Below are positions 34,388 through 41,655 of a DNA stretch of 51,937 bases, piece by piece. The notes beneath the pieces were generated by a model. That model worked only from the letters and a program-made list of their open reading frames with translations. It was not told where the DNA came from and did no database searches. Position 1 is the stretch's first letter; each line of letters opens with the position of its first letter. Source of the DNA: Io17-Chloro-G2 sp034428715 (GTDB taxonomy: Bacteria > Chloroflexota > Dehalococcoidia > Lucifugimonadales > UBA3495); assembly GCA_034428715.1 (NCBI GenBank), contig DAOUHE010000103.1, positions 1 to 51,937 of the forward strand, read 5' to 3'. The translations under genes and the position numbers were made by a program.

Positions 34388-36718
34388 ATGCTCGATTATA
34401 AGCCCAACATTGTCCTGTCTAACCAGGAGTACAAAGTCGTAGGCACCAGGCCTATCCGGCACGACGGTGCGGACAAAGTCACCGGCCGCGCCCGCTACGG
34501 CGCCGACATCAGTCTTGCCGGAATGTTGCACGGAAAGGTTCTGCGTAGTCCTCATGCCCACGCCAAGATCAAGTCCATCGACTCCACCGCAGCCGAAGCC
34601 TTGCCCGGCGTGAAAGCGGTGATCACGTCGACCGACATAGAGCATCCATCCGGGATTGCCACCGATCAAGGCGAAGGCGCCATGGTCAACTTCGGATTTT
34701 TGAGCAACAACATTTTGGCCCAAGATAAAGTCCTGTACAAAGGACACGCCGTGGCGGCCGTCGCGGCGACGAACCCGCACGTCGCTGAGCAAGCCGTGGG
34801 GCTGATCAAGGTCGATTACGAAGTGCTGCCCCCGGTTCTAGATGGCAAGGAAGCCATGGCTAATAACGCTCCCTTACTCCACGAGCGGTTGGTGAATTCC
34901 TTCAACGCTTCATCAAGGGCGGGAGGTACCCGCGATGCCGACGACACGGAGAAGAGCACCAACCTGTCCAATCGCTTTGAGTTCACCTTGGGCGATCCGG
35001 CAAAGGGTTTCCAAGAGGCCGACGTCATCGTCGAAAAAGAGGTTTCCACGGTGGCTGTACACCAGGGATATATAGAACCCCAATCCGCCACCGCCATGTG
35101 GCACGGCGACGGGTTCTTGACCGTTTGGTCCAGCAGCCAAGGGCACTTCTCCGTCAGGGAACACACTGCCCGAATGGTTGGCGTGCCGGTTTCCAAGGTC
35201 AAGGCTGTCCCAATGGAGATCGGCGGCGGGTTCGGCGCCAAGCTTGCTGTCTACATGGAACCATTGGCGGCGCTTCTGGCCCGGAAGACCGGGAATCCGG
35301 TGAAATTAACGATGAGCCGTACCGAAGTCTTTGAGGGCACCGGACCCACTTCGGGAACTTACATCTCGGTAAAGCTCGGCGCAACCAAAGACGGAAATTT
35401 AGTTGCGGCGGAAGCTCATCTTATTTTCGAGGCGGGAGCTTTCCCTGGTTCTCCCGTCGCTGGTGGAGCCCAGTGCATGATGGCGGCCTACGACATCCCC
35501 AACGCCTATATCGAGGGGTTTGACGTTGTGGTGAACCGGCCCAAGACATCGGCCTACCGGGCGCCCGGCTCGCCTGCGGCGGCCTTCGCCATGGAGACGG
35601 CCATTGACGAACTGGCCGAAAAGTTGGGGATGGACCCCATAGATCTCCGCCTCCTCAACAGCGCCAAGGAAGGCACCCGGCGGGTCACCGGCCCCCTCAT
35701 GCCTCGAGTGGGTTTCATCGAGACACTGGAGGCCGCCAAAGCCCATCCCCACTACATGGCGCCGCTGGAAGGGCCGCACCGTGGCCGCGGAATGGCCAGC
35801 GGTTTCTGGGGCAACGGAACCGGCCCCTCCTGTGCGACGGCAACGGTGAACCCCGACGGTACCGTGAACCTGGTGGAAGGTTCTCCGGACATTGGCGGCA
35901 CCAGGGCTTCGGTTTCCCAGCAGCTTGCCGAAGTGTTGGGGATTCTGGTGGAAGACGTCAAGCCCCAGGTCGGCGACACCGATACGATCGGCTTCACCTC
36001 CAACACCGGCGGAAGCGGCGTCACTTTCAAGACCGGCTGGGCATGCTATGAGGCTGCCATGGACATCAGGCGGCAAATGATCGAAAGAGGCGCCAAGATC
36101 TGGGACGTATCGGTCGACGACGTAGAATACGTTGACGGCGTCTTGCAACACAAATCTGACCAGGAATTGCGCTTGACCTTCCGGCAACTGGCCGCCCGCC
36201 AAAATCCAACCGGCGGTCCCATTGTAGGCCGGGCTGGCGTCAACCCCGGAGGAGCAGGACCCGCTTTGTCTACCCATATCGTGGATCTGGAGGTTGACCC
36301 GGAAACGGGCAAGGTCACCATCCTTCGCTACACGGCTCTTCAGGATGTGGGTAAAGCGATCCACCCCAGCTACGTTGAAGGCCAACTCCAGGGCGCGGTG
36401 GCCCAAGGGATTGGATGGGCCCTGAACGAGGAATACTTCGTCAACGAGCAGGGCCATATGTTGAACTCTAGTTTCCTGGACTACCGGATGCCGGTCAGTC
36501 TGGATCTACCAATGATCGATACGGTAATCGTCGAAATCGCCAATCCTGGCCACCCCTTCGGCGTGAGGGGCGTTGGTGAAGTTGGCATAGTTCCTCCCAT
36601 GGCCGCCATATCCAACGCTCTCTACAAAGCCATCGGCAGCCGGATGAATGCCCTTCCGATGAATCCGGGGAGGGTTTTGGAAGCTCTCTGGGAAAACGAC
36701 GGTTCCAACAAAAGCTGA
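34388..36718 (+). CDS. Xanthine-dehydrogenase-family molybdopterin-binding subunit (paralogue)
   Basis: A 776-residue paralogue of the protein at 18311-20641, the same length with most residues shared; the first 30 are nearly the same (MLDYKPNIVLSNQEYKVVGTRPIRHDGADK). Landmarks are GGGFGAK, TSAYRAPGSP and catalytic E731 in GVRGVGEVGIVPP. It would hydroxylate an aldehyde or heterocycle at a Mo-cytosine-dinucleotide site. Again no FAD or 2Fe-2S subunit is adjacent. ATG 34388 is chosen because TTGGAG precedes it and because it matches the paralogue's start; the frame upstream is open to 34340. It is followed at 77 bp by a carboxymuconolactone-decarboxylase-like gene. Confidence 0.92.
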   Translation: MLDYKPNIVLSNQEYKVVGTRPIRHDGADKVTGRARYGADISLAGMLHGKVLRSPHAHAKIKSIDSTAAEALPGVKAVITSTDIEHPSGIATDQGEGAMVNFGFLSNNILAQDKVLYKGHAVAAVAATNPHVAEQAVGLIKVDYEVLPPVLDGKEAMANNAPLLHERLVNSFNASSRAGGTRDADDTEKSTNLSNRFEFTLGDPAKGFQEADVIVEKEVSTVAVHQGYIEPQSATAMWHGDGFLTVWSSSQGHFSVREHTARMVGVPVSKVKAVPMEIGGGFGAKLAVYMEPLAALLARKTGNPVKLTMSRTEVFEGTGPTSGTYISVKLGATKDGNLVAAEAHLIFEAGAFPGSPVAGGAQCMMAAYDIPNAYIEGFDVVVNRPKTSAYRAPGSPAAAFAMETAIDELAEKLGMDPIDLRLLNSAKEGTRRVTGPLMPRVGFIETLEAAKAHPHYMAPLEGPHRGRGMASGFWGNGTGPSCATATVNPDGTVNLVEGSPDIGGTRASVSQQLAEVLGILVEDVKPQVGDTDTIGFTSNTGGSGVTFKTGWACYEAAMDIRRQMIERGAKIWDVSVDDVEYVDGVLQHKSDQELRLTFRQLAARQNPTGGPIVGRAGVNPGGAGPALSTHIVDLEVDPETGKVTILRYTALQDVGKAIHPSYVEGQLQGAVAQGIGWALNEEYFVNEQGHMLNSSFLDYRMPVSLDLPMIDTVIVEIANPGHPFGVRGVGEVGIVPPMAAISNALYKAIGSRMNALPMNPGRVLEALWENDGSNKS

Positions 36719-36795
36719 TTAATTTCAGACGGAGATACCGTTGTACGGCGGACATTGACGGCACGTTGACAAACAGGACAATGCTGAGGAGTGAC

Positions 36796-37314
36796 ATGTC
36801 ACGTCTGCCCCTGGCTCTCGAAACCCAATTGCCGCCGGACTTGCGATCCAAATATCGGATGGCGTCCGGCGGAGACGCCGGCTTATCAGCTACTTACCAA
36901 GCTCTGTTCACCAGTCCGGCGGTGGGTTCCTTGCTGGCTGACTTAGACGAGCTAGTCCGCACCCGGTCCGAATTGGAACCATGGATTCGGCTTACCGTTG
37001 CGCTCACGGTAGCCCAAGAACGCAATTGCCGCGCACTGTGGGACTCTTTTGAACAATTGGCCCGGGATGCCGGCGTCACCGACGCGGTAATCGACGGTAT
37101 TGCCGCAGGGACGGCGCCCCGAGGTCTACTTCCCAAAGACGGGATCTGGGTACAGTTCACTTTGGAAGTGCTGCGTGGCAAAACACGCGATTCCACCTGG
37201 CAGGCGGTGGCCCACCTGGCCGGTGAATCCGGCGCGATGTTCCTGGCTTTGACCACTTGCTACTACGAAATGATGGTACGGCTGAACACCACCTTTGATC
37301 TGGATGTTGCCTAG
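36796..37314 (+). CDS. Carboxymuconolactone-decarboxylase-like protein
   Basis: A 172-residue AhpD/CMD-fold helical protein. The core reads LEPWIRLTVALTVAQERNCRALWDSFEQLARDAGVTDAVIDGIAAG. The AhpD redox motif E-x-x-C-x-x-C-x-x-x-H is incomplete: E-R-N-C-R-A-L-W has one cysteine and no histidine partner, so disulphide reductase activity is unlikely. Members of this looser group are often next to oxidoreductases and have unknown roles. GAGGAG stands just before the ATG. It lies between the molybdenum hydroxylase subunit and the candidate seleno-peroxiredoxin (67 bp downstream), suggesting a redox-linked operon. A second member is at 45313. Confidence 0.8.
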   Translation: MSRLPLALETQLPPDLRSKYRMASGGDAGLSATYQALFTSPAVGSLLADLDELVRTRSELEPWIRLTVALTVAQERNCRALWDSFEQLARDAGVTDAVIDGIAAGTAPRGLLPKDGIWVQFTLEVLRGKTRDSTWQAVAHLAGESGAMFLALTTCYYEMMVRLNTTFDLDVA

Positions 37315-37380
37315 AGGGTAACCAGTCCCTGGTGTCACCAACCCAACGCGGTACCAAACAACATCATGGAGGGAATCAGC

Positions 37381-37839
37381 GTGCTCAAAACGGGGGACCG
37401 GGCGCCGGAATTTTCGGCGAAGGACGATGCGGGAAACCTGGTTAAGCTGTCAGACCTTAGGGGACAGAAGGTCTGGCTCTGGTTTTTCTCCTCACCGGGA
37501 GGCAATAATTGAACTCGTCATAGTCACGGGTACCGTGACAACATCTCGGACTTCGTCGATAAAAATATCCGGATCTTTGGGGTTAACGACCGGGACCCGG
37601 AATCGGCTGGGGATTGGGTGGAGAAGGAGGACTTGCCTTTCCCAGTTATATCAGACCCGGATCGGTCCATAGCCCTGGCCTACGGCATGTCGAAAGCGGG
37701 TGATAGCCAATACCTGGCCAACTCCGCCGAAGGGAGACGCCCGGCCGTGATCATCGATGAAGAGGGTTTGGTGCTCAAGCTGCTGCCGGACCTGGCAACC
37801 GTGGACCAACAACAAGAGATTTTGGCGAGTCTAGCCTGA
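37381..37839 (+). CDS. Candidate selenocysteine-containing peroxiredoxin (in-frame TGA)
   Basis: From GTG 37381 (GGAGGG just upstream) the frame reads VLKTGDRAPEFSAKDDAGNLVKLSDLRGQKVWLWFFSSPGGNN, then TGA at 37510-37512, then THE same frame continues TRHSHGYRDNISDFVDKNIRIFG...FPVISDPDRSIALAYGM to 37839 with no other stop: 152 residues, normal for the PrxQ/BCP class. The TGA falls where PrxQ has its peroxidatic cysteine (P-G-C-T-x-E-A-C-G-F-R-D against U-T-R-H-S-H-G-Y-R-D). No cysteine remains anywhere in the protein, so selenocysteine would be the only redox residue. A SECIS-like hairpin follows 10 bases later. It would reduce peroxides in the cytosol. The alternative, a simple nonsense mutation, would have to hit the one codon where selenocysteine makes chemical sense. 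Confidence 0.75.
37523..37539 (+). promoter_or_regulatory. Candidate bacterial SECIS element
   Basis: GTCACGG-GTA-CCGTGAC is a perfect 7-bp stem with a 3-base loop starting with G, inside the peroxiredoxin reading frame. The stem begins 10 bases after the TGA and the loop G is 17 bases after it. Known bacterial SECIS elements have a short apical loop with G in the first two positions, 16-37 bases from the TGA, and are bound there by SelB. The E. coli-type bulged U is not seen. Confidence 0.65.
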
Positions 37840-37879
37840 GGAAAACCATTGACCTGCCGGTGATCACCGTCCGGCCTAC

Positions 37880-38051
37880 TGAGATTTGCATCAATTGCTG
37901 AACGTCACGCGCAACCAGGTCAGAGTAGAAATCCCCCTTGATCCCCCTTTACAAAGGGGGAGAACTGGCCCCCCTTTCGCAAAGGGGGGTTGGGGGGATT
38001 TGGCCCCATAGTTCTGCCTATCGACGAGTTTAGTAGTATCTGCAAGGCTCA
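37880..38051 (-). repeat. Family-1 MITE-like element, copy C
   Basis: A 172-bp copy in opposite orientation to copies A, B and E. Ends are TGAGATTTGCA and TGCAAGGCTCA. The middle has AAATCCCCCTTGATCCCCC, TTTACAAAGGGGG, a spacer with GAACTGG, then CCCCCTTTCGCAAAGGGGGG and GGGGGGATTTGG, a nested palindrome. It follows the candidate seleno-peroxiredoxin by 41 bp and could end its transcript. The rest of 37840-38154 holds only the ribosome site of the next gene. Confidence 0.88.
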
Positions 38052-38154
38052 GTAGCGGTGGGGGATGCCTTAGTGCGGTAGAAGGATTGGCTGTTGCGCG
38101 GATTTGGGCCGGCTAGGTTAGGCGTTTCGTTGCCGAAAGACTCGGGGAGGTAGT

Positions 38155-39198
38155 ATGGAGTTTGGACTGTTTCTGGAATTTGTTGGTCTGGATGAAACTA
38201 CTGACCAGCAGGCGTTCCAAAAGGGATTTGCAATGGTGGAGGAAGCGGAGAGGATGGGGGTGGACTCGGTTTGGTTGGCCGAATACCACTTCATCCCGTT
38301 CAGCGTGTTGTCCGCGCCTATCACCGTCGCCACGGCGGTAGCTGCCCGCACAAAGAAGATGAGAATCGGGTTCGGAGTTGTCCTGCTGCCCTTGGGTAAC
38401 CCAATTCGCATCGCGGAGGAGATCGCAACCCTGGACCACATTAGCCAAGGCAGGATTGATTTCGGAATTGGCCGGGGAACGTTCCCGGAGCACCATGATG
38501 CTTTCAATTCGCCTTATCCCGAGAGCAGAGGCAGGTTCGAGGAGTATCTGGAAATCATTCTCAAAGCATGGACCTCAGACCAGTTCTCCTTTGAAGGAGA
38601 GCACTATCAATGCCATGATCTGTCAGTCAGACCCAAACCTTTTCAGAAACCCCATCCTCCCATTCGAGTGGGAATCACGTCTGCGGAAACGTTTCCAATC
38701 ATCGGGCGCATGGGTTATCCAATATTTATCAACCCATCCCGGGTCTTCGCCTTATCGGAACTGGCGTCCTCCATTCAACAGTACCGGGATGCCTGGAAGG
38801 ATGCCGGGCATCCGGGCGAAGGAGAGGTAGGTCTGCGAGTACCGATCTACTTAGCCGAGACCGCCGAGAAGGCTTACACGGAGCCGATGGAGAGCACGGT
38901 GGGTTCGATTAGCAATCTTGGCCAGCGAGTAGCGGCAAGCGCTTCCCGCACCGGCACTACCGGCAATTGGCAAGCTGAGTCGGACCGTATTCTCGGCATG
39001 ACCTACGATGATTGGGTCCGTGACAAGGTGCTGTTTGGTACCCCTGAAGCAGTCGTGGACCGCTTGCTTGAGCTGCGGGAGGAACTCCACCTGAACCAGG
39101 TTGTTTTCGAGAACAACTATGGCCGGCGCATACCCCATGAACTGCAAATGAACTCCCTGAGGCTTATGATGGAGCGGGTCGTGCCTAAATTGAAATAA
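38155..39198 (+). CDS. LLM-class flavin-dependent oxidoreductase (347 aa)
   Basis: A luciferase-like protein: MEFGLFLEFVGLDETTDQQAFQKGFAMVEEAERMGVDSVWLAEYHFIPFSVLSAPITVATAVAARTKKMRIGFGVVLLPLGNPIRIAEEIATLDHISQGRIDFGIGRG, with AEYHF and the QGRIDFGIGRG phosphate-binding-type loop. Length is normal for FMN-type members. GGGAGGTAGT precedes the ATG. The zinc alcohol dehydrogenase follows 73 bp downstream across a 12-bp tandem repeat, so the pair may form one catabolic unit. Substrate unknown. Confidence 0.9.
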   Translation: MEFGLFLEFVGLDETTDQQAFQKGFAMVEEAERMGVDSVWLAEYHFIPFSVLSAPITVATAVAARTKKMRIGFGVVLLPLGNPIRIAEEIATLDHISQGRIDFGIGRGTFPEHHDAFNSPYPESRGRFEEYLEIILKAWTSDQFSFEGEHYQCHDLSVRPKPFQKPHPPIRVGITSAETFPIIGRMGYPIFINPSRVFALSELASSIQQYRDAWKDAGHPGEGEVGLRVPIYLAETAEKAYTEPMESTVGSISNLGQRVAASASRTGTTGNWQAESDRILGMTYDDWVRDKVLFGTPEAVVDRLLELREELHLNQVVFENNYGRRIPHELQMNSLRLMMERVVPKLK

Positions 39199-39202
39199 CC
39201 CA

Positions 39203-39271
39203 GGTAAGACGAGGGGTAAAACGAGGGGTACGACGAGGGGTACGACGAAGGGTAAGACAAGGAGTAAGACC
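39203..39271 (+). repeat. 12-bp tandem repeat in the leader of an alcohol dehydrogenase gene
   Basis: Five 12-base units of consensus GGTAMGACGAGG plus a partial sixth fill nearly the whole gap between the LLM gene and the alcohol dehydrogenase ATG. The last full unit supplies the ribosome site AAGGAG (39259-39264). A change in copy number would alter the leader of the second gene without moving the ribosome site. Confidence 0.85.
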
Positions 39272-40288
39272 ATGCGCGGCGTCACTTTTAGCGGGAATCG
39301 CCGGTTGGAAATACAGGAGTTTCCAAACCCCCAAGCGGGGCCTGGCGAAGCTATAGTTAAGGTCCGTGCCTCTGGGCTTTGCGGCACAGACCTGCACCGC
39401 TACCGTGCCCCAGAGCCAACGGATTATATTACCGGCCATGAGCCCTGCGGTGTTATAGAGGATTTGGGAGATGGAGCACCGCCCGGCCTGAAAGCCGGAG
39501 ACCGGGTCATGGTCCACCATTACGCTGGGTGCGGTATTTGTGAGATCTGCTCCATGGGCTACGAACAACTTTGCCCCCATGGCCACGTCACCTACGGAGG
39601 AGGCACCGGCCATGGGGCCAACGCCGATTACATACTGGTGCCCTCTCGAACACTGGTGCACCTCCCAGACGAGCTTTCCTTCGAGGAAGGCGCCGCCATT
39701 TCCTGCGGAACCGGCACGGCCTGGAACGGGCTAAAGAAAATGGATGTCTCTGGCCGTGACACCGTGGCGGTGTTTGGGCAGGGGCCCGTGGGATTGAGCG
39801 GAACTCTCTCCGCTAAAGCGATGGGCTCCAGAGTCATCGCCGTGGACGTCGTCCCGGAGCGGTTAGCCTTAGCGCGGGAGTTGGGCGCCGACCACGTGAT
39901 CAACAGCCAGGAGACCGACCCAGTGGCGGGCATCCAAGAACTGACCGAAGGAATGGGCGCTTCGGCGTCGTTGGAGACCTCGGGCAACCCTACAGCTCGC
40001 TCTCAGGTCCTCCAGTGTCTGCGTCCCTTTGGGCGCTGCTGCTACGTGGGAGTGGGGGAACCTGCAACAATCGACTTCACCCGCGACGTTATTTTCAAAG
40101 TGGCCACGATCTACGGGTCCTGGACCTTCAGCAAATCGGAGCTAATAGAAATCGCCCGGTTCATGATAGAAGCGCAAGTGCCCTTGAACAAACTCATCAT
40201 CCACCGCTATTCCCTCGACCAAGCGGTGGAGGCCTTCCGCAATTTTGACACGTCCACCACGGGAAAATGCGTGTTTGTGATGAACTGA
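39272..40288 (+). CDS. Zinc-dependent alcohol dehydrogenase family protein (MDR)
   Basis: A 338-residue medium-chain dehydrogenase: catalytic zinc motif ASGLCGTDLHRY, GHEPCGVIEDLG, structural zinc lobe CGICEICSMGYEQLC, GTGTAWNGLKK, and the dinucleotide fingerprint FGQGPVGLSGTLSAKAMGSRVIAVD. The aspartate of VIAVD at the end of the second strand favours NAD over NADP. It oxidises an alcohol or sugar alcohol, not specified here. It differs strongly from the formaldehyde-dehydrogenase-type protein at 5731. AAGGAG from the tandem repeat provides the ribosome site. Confidence 0.9.
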   Translation: MRGVTFSGNRRLEIQEFPNPQAGPGEAIVKVRASGLCGTDLHRYRAPEPTDYITGHEPCGVIEDLGDGAPPGLKAGDRVMVHHYAGCGICEICSMGYEQLCPHGHVTYGGGTGHGANADYILVPSRTLVHLPDELSFEEGAAISCGTGTAWNGLKKMDVSGRDTVAVFGQGPVGLSGTLSAKAMGSRVIAVDVVPERLALARELGADHVINSQETDPVAGIQELTEGMGASASLETSGNPTARSQVLQCLRPFGRCCYVGVGEPATIDFTRDVIFKVATIYGSWTFSKSELIEIARFMIEAQVPLNKLIIHRYSLDQAVEAFRNFDTSTTGKCVFVMN

Positions 40289-40415
40289 TCTACAAGACAG
40301 CCGCCACTCTAGAAACATGGGAAAGACCCATAACTTCTAAATGCATTGTGGTGCTTGCCGACAAGCCCGCTCGCTATTGTCTCGGATTAACTTTGTTGGA
40401 GGACATGAAAGGGAT

Positions 40416-41420
40416 ATGCCAACTAATGTGACTCCACAATACCGGAACGCAGAAGAAAGGTTTCGCCAAGCCAAGACCGCTCAAGAAAAGATCATCGCTC
40501 TCCAAGAAATGTTGGCGGTCATGCCCAAACATAAGGGTACCGACCACCTTAAAGCCCAGCTGCGGTCTCGAATGTCGAAACTTATGGAAGAGCTAGAAGG
40601 ACCAGCCTCTGGCCCTCGTTCGGGTAACGTTGAGCCCTTCGCCTTGTCCAAGCAGGGAGCCGGAAGGGCTACGTTGATTGGTCCAACCAACGTGGGAAAG
40701 TCTTTGCTCTTGTCAAATGCTACCGGCGCTCATTCCAAAGTGGGCTCTTATGCTTTGAGCACACTAGAGCCGGTTCCCGGCATGCTACCGTTTGAAGATA
40801 TTTACATTCAATTGGTGGATACCCCTCCCATCGACAATCTTTCCACCCAGGGCCGTCTGTATGGACTTCTTCGGATGAGCGACGTGTTGGTAGTGGTGGT
40901 GGACCTGTCCAGCCAACCTGTTATCCAGGTGCAAGAAGCGTTCCAGGCTTTGGAGGAGTGGGGATTCGTATTGTTCGGAAACGACAGGGGCGAGGAAGAC
41001 CGTAACCCCGAACTTGGGAAACCGGTCATCATTGTAGGCAACAAGGCGGATGTGCCGGGCAGTCTGGACAGCTTCGTGTCGTTAGAATCGAAGCTGGGTC
41101 AAAACTACCCGGTGATTTTGGTTAGCGCCGAGGAGGAGGTTGGGTTCGATGAGTTGGGAGAGGCAATATTTCGAGACCTGGACATCATCCGCGTCTACAC
41201 CAAAACGCCTCAGCAGAAAAAGGAGGCGTTCGAGCTAAGCGCTCCCTTCGTCCTGCCTCAGGGGAGCACTGTTGCCGATGCGTCCGCTTACGTTCATAAA
41301 GATCTGATCCGAGGTCTCAAATATGCGGTGTTGTGGGGCCGTTCCGGCAAGTTTGAGGGGCAGCACGTTGGGCGGGACCACCGATTGCATGATGGAGACC
41401 TGATAGAGCTGCACACGTGA
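40416..41420 (+). CDS. TGS-domain GTPase, Obg/DRG-like
   Basis: A 334-residue GTPase of the OBG-DRG branch. The N-terminal part is a helical hairpin (EERFRQAKTAQEKIIALQEMLAVMPKHKGTDHLKAQLRSRMSKLMEEL). G1 is GPTNVGKS (89-96), the switch region has STLEPVPGMLPFEDIYIQLVDTPP (G3 DTPP), G4 is NKAD and G5 SAEE. The C-terminal TGS domain (VYTKTPQQKKEAFELSAPFVLPQGSTVADASAYVHKDL...GRDHRLHDGDLIEL) is intact. Eukaryotic DRGs act with ribosomes; bacterial and archaeal ones are poorly known. G3 is DTPP rather than DTPG. ATG 40416 is chosen at the start of the conserved helical part; the ribosome site is weak. Confidence 0.88.
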   Translation: MPTNVTPQYRNAEERFRQAKTAQEKIIALQEMLAVMPKHKGTDHLKAQLRSRMSKLMEELEGPASGPRSGNVEPFALSKQGAGRATLIGPTNVGKSLLLSNATGAHSKVGSYALSTLEPVPGMLPFEDIYIQLVDTPPIDNLSTQGRLYGLLRMSDVLVVVVDLSSQPVIQVQEAFQALEEWGFVLFGNDRGEEDRNPELGKPVIIVGNKADVPGSLDSFVSLESKLGQNYPVILVSAEEEVGFDELGEAIFRDLDIIRVYTKTPQQKKEAFELSAPFVLPQGSTVADASAYVHKDLIRGLKYAVLWGRSGKFEGQHVGRDHRLHDGDLIELHT

Positions 41421-41655
41421 CCTGATTTGGTATCGGTAAGTTTGATAGTAAATACAAGCGAAGATGGGCTGCCGGGCCTTCACGTGAGGGCGTGGGGGAG
41501 CGGATTTGCCACGGCCCGCCCGAGTCAATATAATGGCCACGTGGCAGGTGCACCGGCCCCCGCCAATGCGGCAGTAACCGTAACTGAATGCTCGCATCGC
41601 GTCGTCTCCCGGCAATACAAGCCGTATCCTACTGATGTACCGTAAGGAGGCAAAT

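Noticed and set aside
35399..36457. Reverse open frame of 352 codons inside the molybdenum hydroxylase gene
   Set aside because: Antisense shadow of a highly conserved protein; no ribosome site or family features.
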